Below are positions 1 to 11,699 of a stretch of 64,000 nucleotides of DNA, piece by piece. The translations under genes and the position numbers were made by a program. The notes below the pieces were generated by a model. That model was not told the DNA's origin. It saw only the letters and a program-made list of their open reading frames with translations, and did no database searches. The DNA comes from Sapria himalayana (Eukaryota > Streptophyta > Magnoliopsida > Malpighiales > Rafflesiaceae): contig JAREIK010002028.1 in NCBI GenBank assembly GCA_029783825.1, positions 1 through 64,000 of the forward strand, written 5' to 3'. Position 1 is the first letter of the stretch, and every line of letters begins with the position of its first letter.

Positions 1-1375
1 TCAGATATTTTATCATAAATGAATTAATTTACATTTATATTAGGAGAATTTTAATGTATGTTAATTTAATTTTTAAAATATCGAAATAAATTATTATAGT
101 TATAAAATTAATTATTTAATGTTATTTAATACAATTTTTAAGTTTCTTAATTAAAAATTTAGAAATATTTTTTGTATAATTTTTAAAAATTTATACATCA
201 TAAAAATCGATATTTTAGTCCTTATTTATATAATTTTTTTGTATTTTTATATTTATAAATTATCTATTTATAATATTAATTTTTTATGATTTTATGTGGA
301 GAATGTACCTCTCAATGATCGGTCTATAGACCATTTACATACATTGTATAAACAAAATTAAATAAAATATTAAAACTAAAAATAAATTAAAATAATTAAA
401 TAATTAAATATTCGCTAGGGAAATTCTGTCGCTATGTTCAGAATTTAATTAGCTATGGAAGTTTAGTCACTAAATCCACCGCTATATTCTAGATTTAATT
501 AGCTAGAGAAGTTTCCACACTAATCTATTGATATATTCCGGATTTTATTAATTAGAAAAGTTACTTTATTAAAATCCAGCACTATATTCAGGAAGTAATA
601 GGCTAGAGAGATTCTGTCGCTAAAATCTATCGCTATATTAAATATGTAATTAGCAATGGAAATTCCGTCGCTAAATGCATAGTTATATTTTCGGGATGTA
701 ATTAGCTAGGGAATTACACGCTTAAAATCTGTCACTATGTTTAGAATGTAATTAACTAGGGAATTCCATAGCTAAAATCTGTCGCTATGTTATGGATATA
801 ATTAGCTAGGGAAATTCTGTTGCTAAAACCATTGCGAATTTCAATATTTTATTAGCTAGGGAAATTCCGTCACTAAATTTGTCACTAATTTCTGGATTTT
901 ATTAGCTATGAAAATTCAGTCACTAAATCCGTTGCTAATTTCCGGATTTAATTAGCTAGAAAAATTTTGTTGCTAAATCCGTTGTTAATTTCTAATTTTA
1001 TTAGCTAGAGAAATTCAGTCACTAAATCCATATTAATTTCTAATTTTATAGCTAGGGAAATTCTGTTGCTAAATTCCAAATATTATTAGTTAGAGAAATT
1101 TTGTCACTAAATCTGTCGCTAAATTCCTCTCTTTTCTTGAGCAGAATTTATAAAAATTTTTAGTCGCTAAATCTTTTGCTAATTTTCCCACTTTTCTTGA
1201 GCGGAATTTACGAAAATTTTTATCGTTAAATCCGTTGCTAAATTCTATGCTTTTCTTGAGTGAAATTTATGAAAATTTTCCGTCACTAATCCGTAGCTAA
1301 TCCGTTGCTAAATTCTCCGCTTTTTTCTGATGTGGAATTTATGAAATTATTCCATCACTAATTCATTTCAAATTT
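1..1375 (-). mobile_element. CACTA element A, truncated 5'-type terminus
   Basis: This is one end of a CACTA (En/Spm) transposon lying on the minus strand, with its body to the left of the window. The reverse complement of about 1-400 aligns over several hundred bases with the left interior of element B (about 3950-4290), including the GGTCTATAGACC region at 325-336. From about 410 to 1370 there are many degenerate subterminal units of the type AGCTAGGGAAATTCCGTC then GCTAAATCC. The terminal TTTTCTTGTAGTG seen in related elements at 26620-26632 and 37095-37107 is missing here. The sequence breaks off about 150 bp short, exactly where the CTAT array begins. No coding sequence is visible. Family assignment is firm; the truncation follows from comparison with elements C and D. 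Confidence 0.75.
410..1370 (-). repeat. CACTA subterminal repeat array (element A)
   Basis: About fifteen degenerate units of roughly 50-65 bp each contain an AGCTAGGGAAATT box followed by one or two copies of CGTCGCTAAAT or CACTAAATC. In the En/Spm family such subterminal repeats are binding sites for the TNPA protein; that role is inferred here. The units match those at 25550-26600 and 36070-37090. Confidence 0.75.
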
Positions 1376-3570
1376 CTATCTATCAATCAATGAATCTATC
1401 TATCTATCAATCTATCTAGAATTTTATAACAAAATGTATATCAATCTATTTATCACTTTTCTTTCAATCTGTGTATCTATCTGTGTATCTATCTATCGAT
1501 TTATCAATCGATCTATCTATCTATCTATCTTTTTCTATCTATCTAACTATCATCTATCACTCTTCTATCTATCTCTCCATCTATCTATCTATCTATCTAT
1601 CTTTGTATCTATCTTTCTGTCTTTTTATTTTCTATCTAACTATTTATCTATCTATCTCTCTATCTATCTATATTTATGTATATCTATCTATCTATTTTTT
1701 AATCTATCTATCTATCTATCTATAAATCTGACTATCAATATGTCTATCTAACTATCTATCTAACTATCTATCTATCTAACTTTGTGTGTGTGTGTGTGTG
1801 TATAAAATATATATATATATTTATGTCTGTCTATCTTTTTGGATATCAATTTACTACTATTTGTTTATATATCTGTCTATCTATCAATCTATATTTCTGT
1901 CTATCTATCTGTCTATATATATCTTATCTATTTATCTATCTATATGTCTATCTATCTAGTTATTATATATCAGTCTAATAATCGATTTATATATCTATCT
2001 ATCTATTTGTCTATCTATCTCTCTATCTATCTGTCAATTTATTTTTCTATCTGTCTATCTGTCTATATAAGTCTATCAAAATGTCTATCAAACTATTAGT
2101 CAATATGCCTATCAAACAATCTATCTATCTATCTCTCTATTTATCTATCTATCTATCTATATCTCTATATAATATTATATCTTCTATTTGTCTATCAATT
2201 TGTCTATCTACATGTCTATCAATCTATCTATCATTCTATCTATCTATCTATATATCTATTTGTCTTTCTATCTCTCTATTTATCTCTCTATCTATCTGTC
2301 TGTCTATATTTATATATTTTTTCATTATATGTGTATATTTGTTTGTTTGTCTATCTATCTATCTATCTGCATGCCTACATTATTGTCTACCTACTTGATT
2401 GCTTGCTTGTCTATCTATCTACCTATCTATCTATTTTACAATCTATTTGTATATTTATCTATATGTCTATCTATCTGTCTGTTTGTCTATCTATCTATTT
2501 ATATATCTATCTATTTGTTTCTCTATCTATCTCTCTATCAGTCTATCTATCTATCTACTTGTATATCTATCTGTTTATATTTTGGTCTATATATCTTTCT
2601 ATAATCTGTCATTCTATACTATATCTATCTATCTATCTATATATCTATATGTTTATCTTTCTATCTATCTATATATTTATCTACTTGCCTATCTATCTAT
2701 CTATAAATTTTTTCTTTATATCTATCTGACTATCTAACTACCTATATATTTGTCTATCTATCTGTATATCTATCTATCTATCTGTATATCTATCTATTTT
2801 TTACTTATATGTCTATCTATCTATCTATCTATCTATTTGTTTGTCTATTTATCAATCTATCTGTCTATTTTTTATTTAATTGTCTATCTATCAGTCTATC
2901 TATCTATCTACTTGTCTATCTATCTATCTATATATATGTCTATATATTTTGTTATTTATTTGTCTATCTATCACTATATCTATCTGTCTATGTGTGTGTG
3001 TGTGTGTGTGTGTATCTATATATCTATCTATATGTTTGTCTTTCTATCTATCTATTTATCTACATGTCTATCTATCTATCTATTTATATATCTATATCTA
3101 TCTTTCTGACTACATATCTATCTGTCTATCATTTATCTATCTATCTATATATCTAACATTCTATCTATTAGTCTATCTATCTATTCTATCTATCTATTTG
3201 TCTATCAAAATATCTATAATTTATATATCGATTGATCTATAAATTTGTTTTTCAATATGTCTATCAATCTATCTATCATTCTACCTATCAATCTGTCTCT
3301 CTATTTATCTATTTATCTCTATCTATCTATCTATATATATCTATCTATTTTTTCTTTCAATTTATCTATCTATTTGTATATCTGCCTATCCATTAGTCTG
3401 TATATCTATCTGTCTATCTTTCTATCTATCTATTTGCATGTCTATTTGTTAGTTTGTATGATTATCTGTCATTTTATGAGTCTAATTGTTTGTTTGTCTA
3501 TCTGTCTATCTGCATACCTACCTGATTATTTCTCTGACTGACAGCTTGCCTACATGTCTGTCTCTCTATC
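1376..3570. repeat. (CTAT)n/(GATA)n array, left part of copy 1
   Basis: Imperfect CTAT tetranucleotide array with CTGT, CTTT and CAAT variants and a (GT)n run near 1783-1801 and 2991-3013. Non-CTAT marker blocks occur at about 1966-1995 (CAGTCTAATAAT), 2321-2411 and 3470-3560 (TTTGTTTGTCTATCTGCAT followed by CCTACCTG). All polarity is CTAT on the + strand. Three frames stay open on this strand because CTAT repeats encode Leu-Ser-Ile-Tyr; the other strand meets TAG in every frame. No gene is supported here. Confidence 0.95.
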
Positions 3571-3618
3571 CATTATAAGAAAATGTCTATTTAACTAAAG
3601 AAATTTAGCTCTGGAAAC

Positions 3619-3642
3619 ATTCCTAGCTAATTAGCTAGGAAT
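3619..3642. repeat. Perfect 24-bp palindrome in element B left end
   Basis: The half-site ATTCCTAGCTAA is followed directly by its reverse complement. It lies about 50 bp inside the element end and is built from the family's AGCTAGGAA box in two opposed orientations. It is unchanged in the second copy at 46185-46208. It could be a paired transposase-binding site or simply two abutting subterminal motifs. Confidence 0.7.
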
Positions 3643-3839
3643 TAGCTAGGGATTAGATAGCGAATAGCATGATATTTTTAATTGTGCATTAAATTAAAAT
3701 TTTTTGTCACTAATATTGTCATAGATTTGCACGCAAAGAAAAGTAGGAATTTTAGCAATGAACTTTCCATAATTAATTAGAATGAGACAAAATTCATCGC
3801 CTAATAATTATCTGGATTTTAAAATTTTATATATAATTA

Positions 3840-4930
3840 CAAGCAATTATTCCTTAAATGTTTATTTTCTCAAAATATATGCATTTAGCTTGGATTTTTC
3901 ACTAGCTATTTGTGCTGGTGATAATTTCTGTGACTAATCTTTAATGGTTTAATTTTTTTAATATATTATTTGTTTTAATATTTTATATAATTTTGTATAT
4001 TAAAGGTTTGTCATGGTCTATTATTGAGTGATCCTTGAAAGATACATTCTTCTTATAAATTATAAAAATAGGATATTATAAATAAATAAATTATAAAAAT
4101 TTTAAATAATAATAAAAATGTATATTAATAAAGACTAAAATAACTTTTTTTAGATTATAAAATATTTAAAAATTTATACAATATTTTTCTGAAATATTTA
4201 ATTATGTTATTTTAATATTAGTATTAAAAGGCATTAAATAATTTATTATATAATTATAATAATTTTTAAGATATTTCTTTTAATAAATAAACATAAATAA
4301 AAATTACTACTAATAAAAGCTAAAATAAATATTTGTATGATTAAATAAAAAAATTTATAAAAATATCTAAATTAACAAATAAACAAGTAAATATTTATAT
4401 TATTTAAAGTAAAATATATATATTTTTATGCTTATAAGAATCTTTTTAAAAATAATTAATAAAAAATTTAAAAATTTTGAATTCTAAAATAAATATTTAA
4501 TATTTTCATAAAATTTTAAAAAATAAATTGCTATTTAAAGATTAATACATAGATGTTTTAATTACATCAAAAAAATTTGATGATTTTAAAAATAAATATC
4601 TCATGTGATTATTAAAAGAACACTTCAAGTATTTTTTTAGGGTTTCAACAAATTTATTTAAATATTACTAAGGATATTTTTTGCTCATCAAAAAACTTAT
4701 ATTTATTTTAGCCCTATAAACACTTTTGAAAATTACTACCAAACTAACACTAAGTTAATTTGAATGAAATTTTATTTTTTGCCCTACTGAAATTTATAAG
4801 AATTAAATAATTGAGTATGATTTTTAGTATTAGCTTTTAATACTCCATTTTTATTAAAATAATAAAAATAACTTTTTTTGATTATCATCTCACTTTAAAT
4901 AATTTTTAGAATTTTATAAATTATAAATTA
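3840..4930. other. Element B left interior, AT-rich, no gene
   Basis: Very AT-rich sequence with frequent stops in all frames. The part to about 4290 is shared in inverted orientation with element A (1-400). Nothing beyond that family relationship is recognisable. Confidence 0.6.
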
Positions 4931-4934
4931 TATC

Positions 4935-5215
4935 AAAAAATGTAAAATGTAAATATGTAAATATGTATATGTAAATATGTAAATATGTAAATATGTAAAT
5001 ATATGAATATTGAATATGTGAATATATGTGAATATATGTGAATATATGTAAATATGTCAATATATGTAATTATGTGAATATGTGTGTGTGCGTGTGTAAA
5101 TATATATATATATATATATACATATCTAAATGTATAAATATATACATATAAATATATAAATACATAAATATATAAATACACAAATACATAAATACATAAA
5201 TAGGTAAATATATAA
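4935..5215. repeat. AT-rich microsatellite, AAATATGT-type
   Basis: Tandem short units AAATATGT, GAATATATGT and AAATACAT surround a short (GT)n and (AT)n core near 5075-5120. The second copy is at about 47520-47810. The minus-strand open frames here are repeats of Tyr, Ile and Phe codons and are not considered genes. Confidence 0.8.
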
Positions 5216-5254
5216 AATTTGATATAAAATTTAGAAATAGATTATAAAACATAA

Positions 5255-6910
5255 TAAAAAATTTGATATAAAATTTATAATGGTATATATTCAAATCTTT
5301 CACAAGCCCATATCCTATTATGGGTGGAATACATTAAAAAACCCAATGTTTGCACTCCCCAGCCAAGAGCATGAGCACCCGTTCGATTGCAGTAATGGTG
5401 TAAGGAAAATTCACAATTCATCATCGTTCTCCGCCATCAGCATCCATCACCATGGTCATCATTGTCATCCTCCAGCATCATCCACCATTATTTTCCATCA
5501 TCTTCATCCGCCATCATCGCGAAGAAGTATAAGCTTTGAGGTTGGCTTATATTTCTCATCTTCCAACTATAAATTATGTTGGTTTATATTTTTCATATGC
5601 TTCTTCTTCTTATCGATTGATGACGTAGACGAGTCCTTTGGAAGCTTCTTAGTAGGCTTCTTCTCTACGTGTCATCTAAAGATTATTTATTTTATATTGA
5701 TTCTGTATTTTTTTAATACCTTATTCCTACATTATCACTATTTCTAGTCGGTATTTATTTTTGATTCTCATTTGGATTATAGTGTTCGATCACATTTCAA
5801 TGTTCAGTTTGATAGGTAATTGGCATGGCAGTTACACTATCATCAATAATATAATGTTTTTTTAGAGAGAAAGTGTCCCTCTTATTTTAGGTTCATTTTT
5901 TCTCCTTAAAAATTCTTGAAATGTTGACATGTCATGTATATAACCAGAATAAATAATATGCTATTCAATTCATAAAATATATGGGCTTTGTCGAAATGTT
6001 CTGGCATGAAAAATATCTTAATTTACCATATTCCACATAATAAAAATGAATACAATCACATTCAATAATTTATGAACAAATTAAACACAATTGCAAGTCT
6101 CCCACAATATCCTTGAACATGTGTTCAAACATATTTTTTAGAACCTTTATAATGGTATATCATTTATGGTTCACAAATATATGTGATTTGTGAAAATAAA
6201 ATTGTTCGAAAACTAACATAATATACCATAATTCACATAATTTACAATAGCCATTGCCAATCAATATTTGATAATGAAATTAAACCCAACTGCATATGGT
6301 GGAAGATCTTAATGTTTTTTTTTTGAATTATAAAAAGACCTCAGCATTAAATGTGCTCTCTAAATTAACTATTTTCTATAAAATATTTTTTATCAAATTT
6401 TCACTATCACTTCAAATTATATTAAATATATTGAAACACAAAAAATATTAGTCTCTACCAGCTAAAACAATCCTATATAAGTTCAAAGTGTTTTCAAGAA
6501 ACAAATCAAACATAATGGGTTTTTTTAATTTCAATCCTACAAAAAACAAATTCAAACATCATTGGTCTTATTTCAATCAATAGGAAAATAAGAAAAAGAT
6601 TTTTTTTGTTATTTATGGATTAATAAATTATTTTTTAAAAAAATTGGCTTTCTTTTTTAAAATTCTTGTGTTAAAACAAATTAAATAAAACCATAACTCA
6701 ATTAGATAACAAATAAAATCACAATATTATTTATCAAGCTCGACATAATATATAGTTAAGTCTATTATTGCACTCTTATATAATAAGCATTTCTTATATG
6801 TATTGAACATACTAAATGCATTAAATATGAAGATTTATAAGAATATGTCAAAATAATCCAATATATCGATGTTTTTTGAAATGGAACTAAATCTAGGTAA
6901 CTATTGGATA
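5255..6910. other. Element B internal segment, unidentified
   Basis: This is more complex sequence than its surroundings. It includes a block of CATCATC and CCATCA runs at 5415-5520. A 155-codon open frame (5280-5747) lies here, but in the second copy a one-base insertion (GCGAAAGAAG against GCGAAGAAG, near 48110) shifts the frame and ends it after 86 codons, so it is unlikely to be coding. It could be a captured host fragment or a transposon promoter/leader. I do not recognise it. Confidence 0.4.
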
Positions 6911-6914
6911 AATG

Positions 6915-7020
6915 GACTTGTAATATTCAATTTTGTCTTGATTGTTTGTTTAATTTTGATGGTTCATATTTGAAAAGAAACCATTTGTGTCACTGAAATA
7001 GTTATAAAAAAATTAATAAA
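6915..7020. repeat. Direct repeat, left member
   Basis: About 105 bp beginning GACTTGTAATATTCAATTTTG recur in the same orientation at 9591-9697 with roughly 85-90% identity by eye. The pair brackets the AT-rich minisatellite and adjoining sequence. The arrangement is conserved in the second copy of the element. Confidence 0.75.
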
Positions 7021-8226
7021 AATGTATAACTATTTGGACAATCACACATGTAACTATAATTATAATTAAAATTTATAACACATATATATAATTATATGTT
7101 TAACTAATATCTATAACTATTTATTATTATTTGTACAACTATATAAAACTTTTTATAACTATATGTAATTATATTTGTAACTATGCAAACTATTTTTATA
7201 ACTATAATTATAACTATATATTACTATTTTTTAACTATATAATAATTTATACTATAAGTATAATTCTATATAACTTTATTTCTAACAAAATATGCTATAT
7301 GTATAATAATATATAACTATATATAATTGTATTTTACGATATGTATAACTAAAAAAATGTTATATATAACTCATCTTAAACTACATACATATGTATAACT
7401 ATATGTATAATTAAATATAATTATATATAACTCTATTTATAACTAAATATACTAAAGGTATAAAAACATATAACTATAAATAATTATCTTTTACTATATG
7501 TATAACTATAAATATATTATACATAACTATATTTAAATATATAATTTACAACATATATTTAATATAATTTTTATATATTAGTATATAAAAATGTATTTAA
7601 CTATATCTATACCTATACAAAACTACATGTATAAATATATAAAATTATATGAAAAAATATATATACCTACATGTATAAATATAAGTATTACTATATGTGT
7701 AACTATATGTATAACCACATGTAACTATATTTATAATTAAATGTATAACAACATACAATATTATGTTTAATTATATGTGTATAACTATTTATATATATTT
7801 GTATAACTATATAAAATTTTATATAATTAAATATAACTATATTTGTAACTATGTATACATATATGTCAGTCTATATATTTGTTTATAACTTTGTATACAT
7901 TTATCTATAACTACTTATAACTACTTGTATGAATATATCTATATATAACTATATATAACTATTTATAACTATATATACTATATGTATAATAACATATAAC
8001 TATATATATTTGTATTTTATTATATGTACAACTATAAAAACATTAAATATAATTATATGGATAATAAATATATTTAAAATTATATAAAACTATATGTTTT
8101 ACCAATTCAATTTTCATAAATAAATGGATAACAACATATAACTATATAACTTTTTAAAACTATATTTATAACTATATATTACTATGTATAATTATATGTA
8201 ACTATATGTATAACTATATGTATAAC
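7020..8226. repeat. AT-rich minisatellite, TATAACTATATG-type
   Basis: About 1.2 kb is built from degenerate units of TATAACTATATGTATAAC and near variants. The same material occurs in the second copy (49615-50828) and, more diverged, at 26900-28420 upstream of the transposase genes. A shared stretch around 7258-7310 (TATAATTCTATATAACTTTA, then TTTCTAACAAAAT) matches 27070-27120. The 61-codon frame at 7131 is a by-product of the repeat. Confidence 0.85.
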
Positions 8227-8227
8227 A

Positions 8228-9400
8228 GTGTTGAAGTTAGGTTATTAGAAATGGTATATATCTTGTTAAACATTAGCTAGGACTTTTTCACACAAATTGG
8301 TTCAGTCAAAATATCTATCAGACAAGATATAACCCACACACTAAATCATTTTTTATTAATTTTTTGTTACCTTTTTAGCACTATATTTATTTTGTAGACT
8401 ACCATAACAAACTACATGCATTCACTATCCACACTACCTCAAAAAGCATTACACACTACATGCATATAATTGCCCACTACCTTTCCACACACGCATCCAC
8501 TCTGCACATTGTCACATAGCTCATACCACACAACCACCTGATTTATGCAACATAAATGTTAATAGTGGTGTTAAGCTATGTGGATTGATGTGAATCTTTA
8601 ACCGGTGATGCTGACAACAGACAATATATATAAATATTTGGTAGTGACAAAGATAGTTCCAATTTATTATTGATGTGGAAAATAACATTGCTTTGCTATT
8701 TCATGAAGATTTTGGCCATAGTGTGGCCATTCAATGTGCGATGATGTGATTCTTGTAATCATGAACCAAATACTGATCCATGTCGATAGTGTCCAAATCA
8801 GTTGGCACAATATAGTGCTGGTATTTTGGTATGACGCTAGTATTGCTTTTGTACATTAGTATTTCGTGTGATTAAAATCGCACGAAACTTTCATTTTAAA
8901 ATTTTTTGCATAAAATTATCATGAATTGTGTGTTTTATCTTTATATCATTATTAGTCTTCAATCTCAGAGAAGCAAATTGGAATGCTATTTGGTCAGTCA
9001 TTGGTGCCATGGTTCAAATATAGGGTTACTCCTAATGACCTAACCTGATCCAGAAACTTATTTGCATAGGATTTCCATCTCACATTGGTCTTCATCTTCG
9101 TGATGCCTTATCCTTTCCACTCAACATGTCTTCCACTTCTTGTTAGATTTTTGTTTTTGTTGTTTTGTTGCAACTGCGTTTTGAAGCATGGAGATTAGAA
9201 CAATAATCTGCCTCGGAGGGATGATAAATCAATCTTCTTAATATGTTATTAATTCATTTGATTTCAATTTAACGTGCTATAATGTTGTGAATTGAAATAT
9301 TATAAACTTTTTTTATAAATAGAGAATGCAATTTGTGTAGAGCACTAGAAGTTCAGTGGATCACATGCATTGCTTTGGTGATGTAGTTGGCCACCATCAA
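8228..9400. other. Element B internal segment, unidentified
   Basis: Moderately complex sequence with no long open frame and no family I can recognise. It starts at the point where copy 1 lost 285 bp relative to copy 2. It is conserved at 51114-52270 at about 95% by eye. It may be a captured host fragment or old transposon interior. Confidence 0.4.
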
Positions 9401-9640
9401 GATTCTGGTCTTGCATGCTATGCTCTAATTGTTTGTTTTTTAAAAGATGCAAGCTGTATGAAAGATATTTTTTAAATGATTCTGGTACTACATGCTAGGC
9501 TCTAAATTTTTATTTTTAAAATTATTCAAGTTGATGCAATTAATGCAAGTTGTTTTTTTATAAGATTCTGGTACTGCATGTTAAGCTCTGGACTTATAAT
9601 ATTCAATTTTGTTTTGATTGTTTGTATAATTTTTATGGTT
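9401..9640. repeat. Three tandem units of 77-86 bp
   Basis: Units begin at 9401, 9478 and 9564 with GATTCTGGT, then CATGCTA and GCTCT, followed by a T-rich stretch and GATGCAAGCTG-like sequence. The third unit runs into the direct repeat at 9591. The array is also present in the second copy near 52284-52470. Confidence 0.7.
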
Positions 9641-9697
9641 CATATTTGAAAAGAAACCAATTGTGCCACTGATATTGTTGCAAAAAATTAACAAAAG
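9591..9697. repeat. Direct repeat, right member
   Basis: Partner of 6915-7020, about 2,676 bp downstream in the same orientation. The two diverge at the edges into TATAACTATTTGG on the left and AGTCAGTTTTTTCCC on the right. Confidence 0.75.
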
Positions 9698-10592
9698 TCA
9701 GTTTTTTCCCTAGTGCAGCAAGAATGGTGCTTTTCCTTGAGCTTTAGATGCTTATTTGAATGCTTCATTTTATTGTTTTCTTTTTCAATTATTGAATGGA
9801 TTCTTCAAAGGATGCTGCATTTGATAATGGTTTCTAGATATGGGAGTTAAAGGCAGCTCTATCAAGCAGTGAATAATAGATCAATACTGAATGGGCAATT
9901 TCTAACATTTCAGAGGTGCCTAATGTCTTTCCTCCCTTGCACTATGATTTTATGATATATGATGTATTGGTTTCTGATTATCTCATTGGTAATGAATCTG
10001 ATGTTATGGCTAGGGAGCTCCTACTTTCTGTTAAAGTTTTTTTGGTCATCAATCTAGCTAAGCTGTCTATTTGCTAGGGTTGCAAGGGAATCCCTGGCGA
10101 TAGCACAGGTATAGGTTACTTTTGATAAATTGACTTTTTTTTTGTTTTTTTCCGAGTGATGTAAGAAGATTATTATTCTTCATTGTGCTCAATTTGGAAT
10201 GGGTATTACTCCCATACATAAGCTTGTGTAGTATTGCTCCATGTTTCATACATTAGTCATTCTATGCTTTTCTATGTTAGAGAAATAATGAGATTGAGTT
10301 TTAATGCTTATTGTTCCAAATAATTCCATTTATAATGTTTTGAAAATAATTGAACTATATAAACTATGGTGAAATGAGTAATAATAGATATAGTATAAAA
10401 GAATTGAAGCATCCTAATACCAAGAGTTTTCTGTAGAATATTTATACATAGTCAAATATACTTTTGTATATATGTGCATTTATATTATTGAGCAATTGCA
10501 GTTCCATAGTTGTGATTTTAAGATATAGAAGAGGAAAGAACAACAAAACCAACCACGGCAGAAACAAAAATGAAGATATAAATGAGAAATAA
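9698..10592. other. Element B internal segment, possible captured gene fragment
   Basis: Base composition here is less AT-biased. One + strand frame over about 9885-10070 reads an ordinary-looking peptide including VPNVFPPLHYDFMIYDVL before stopping. Frames are interrupted on both sides, and no protein family could be named. CACTA elements often carry host gene pieces, so capture is possible. The minus-strand 60-codon frame at 10067-10249 has no recognisable feature. Confidence 0.3.
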
Positions 10593-10820
10593 CATGGTTC
10601 ACTAGTCGCTCAGTACGACTAGCTACATCCACCAGAAAATACTTATGCATTACAGATTAAACCAAATCAAAAGTCTTATAGTATGTGCAGTGCAGAAATG
10701 GTCCTGATAAATCTGTAGAGAGAGAAATAGAGAGAAGATGAATAGTTATAGATCATGAAAATTGTAACTCAAAAAATAAAATACAAAATAATTATATTAA
10801 AACATTCTCAGTTCAATTAA
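10593..10820. mobile_element. 228-bp segment present only in copy 1
   Basis: The second copy joins the flanks directly (53480/53481) at a shared TAA, so this is either an insertion in copy 1 or a deletion in copy 2. The left part reads ATGGTTCACTAGTCGCTC then ACTAGCTACATCCACC. This resembles a repeat widely seen in plant genomes in the form CGTGGTTC followed by CTACATCCACG, but I cannot assign a class. Confidence 0.45.
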
Positions 10821-11029
10821 CTAGAGAGGGCAGGATCATCAGACATGTCAGACACTACTCCAAAAATTTCCGCCCACTGACTGGTCAGCAGGAGCTCCAT
10901 TATTGTGCTACTAATGCATCCTCGGCCTTTTAATATTTTTTTCATGCACTTAAATGAAAATATTAAAACAGAAACATTTGGTTATAAGAATAGATTATCA
11001 AAAAATATTATATATACAGAATATATATT

Positions 11030-11260
11030 ATGGTAAATATATTTTTCTATATATGTAACTATACATATATGTTGATGTATGTATGTACACACACATATGT
11101 ATATATATTTGTACTTATATACTATAGTATTATATATAAGGTATAAGTTTATTGCATAATTTTACAAAATAGAATCTTTTTTTCTGTAGAATATATGTAC
11201 ATATATATATAGTATATATGTATATATATACTACATTAGGATATATTTATCAAAACAAAA
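11030..11260. repeat. TATA-rich short palindromic repeats
   Basis: Alternating pyrimidine-purine sequence with units such as TACTATAGTA and GTATATATACTAC. It resembles the longer minisatellite at 34640-34990 in element C. The second copy is at about 53690-53910. Confidence 0.55.
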
Positions 11261-11299
11261 CCTTTTTTATTATTTATGTTGATTTGATTGATTGGTTTA

Positions 11300-11500
11300 A
11301 TTTTCGTACAGATATGTTATCACAATGTTCTTCATACGAAGCTGTAGAAGCGAAGGATTTTTCACTAGACATGACACACAACACGACTAGGACAGCTTTG
11401 ACGCAATAGAAGATGGTGATCAGAGGATATGGGGGGAGAGAAAGCAATGTAAATTTACATGAACAAATATAATTTATACCTATCATTAGATACATTGATG
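11300..11500 (+). pseudogene. Possible terminal exon remnant in element B
   Basis: A polypyrimidine stretch ending TTTTCGTACAG at 11311 looks like a 3' splice site. It is followed by about 190 bp of more complex sequence, then AAGAATATGTAA and an AT-rich region that matches the 3' flank of the TNPA duplicate in element C (35690-35820). By position it may be the last exon of a former transposon gene, but no TNPA similarity is visible. The second copy has indels that change every frame, so it is not a functional exon. Confidence 0.3.
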
Positions 11501-11699
11501 AAGAAGAATATGTAAAAAATTTTATTATGTTTTTGTTTTAACTTTGTTGCATTATTGTATCAAAATAATTATTAATTGTTTTTATTTTTTTTAAATTATA
11601 AATAATGTTTTATAAGTTATTTTGTTTTAGTTTAAAATAATAATCTTTAAAATATGTAATTAAATTTTTTGTAAAAAAAATAATCATGAAAATATTTTT

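Noticed and set aside
1434..3541. Many overlapping + strand open frames rich in Tyr, Leu, Ser and Ile (also in 11974-16119, 37105-46107 and 54648-58865)
   Set aside because: CTAT repeats have no stop in any + strand frame and encode Leu-Ser-Ile-Tyr. Three frames are open at once, the minus strand is closed by TAG, and the two duplicate copies do not preserve the frames.
5280..5747. 155-codon frame in element B with His-rich centre
   Set aside because: A one-base insertion in the otherwise near-identical second copy truncates it to 86 codons. The His run comes from CATCATC repeats and no family is recognisable.
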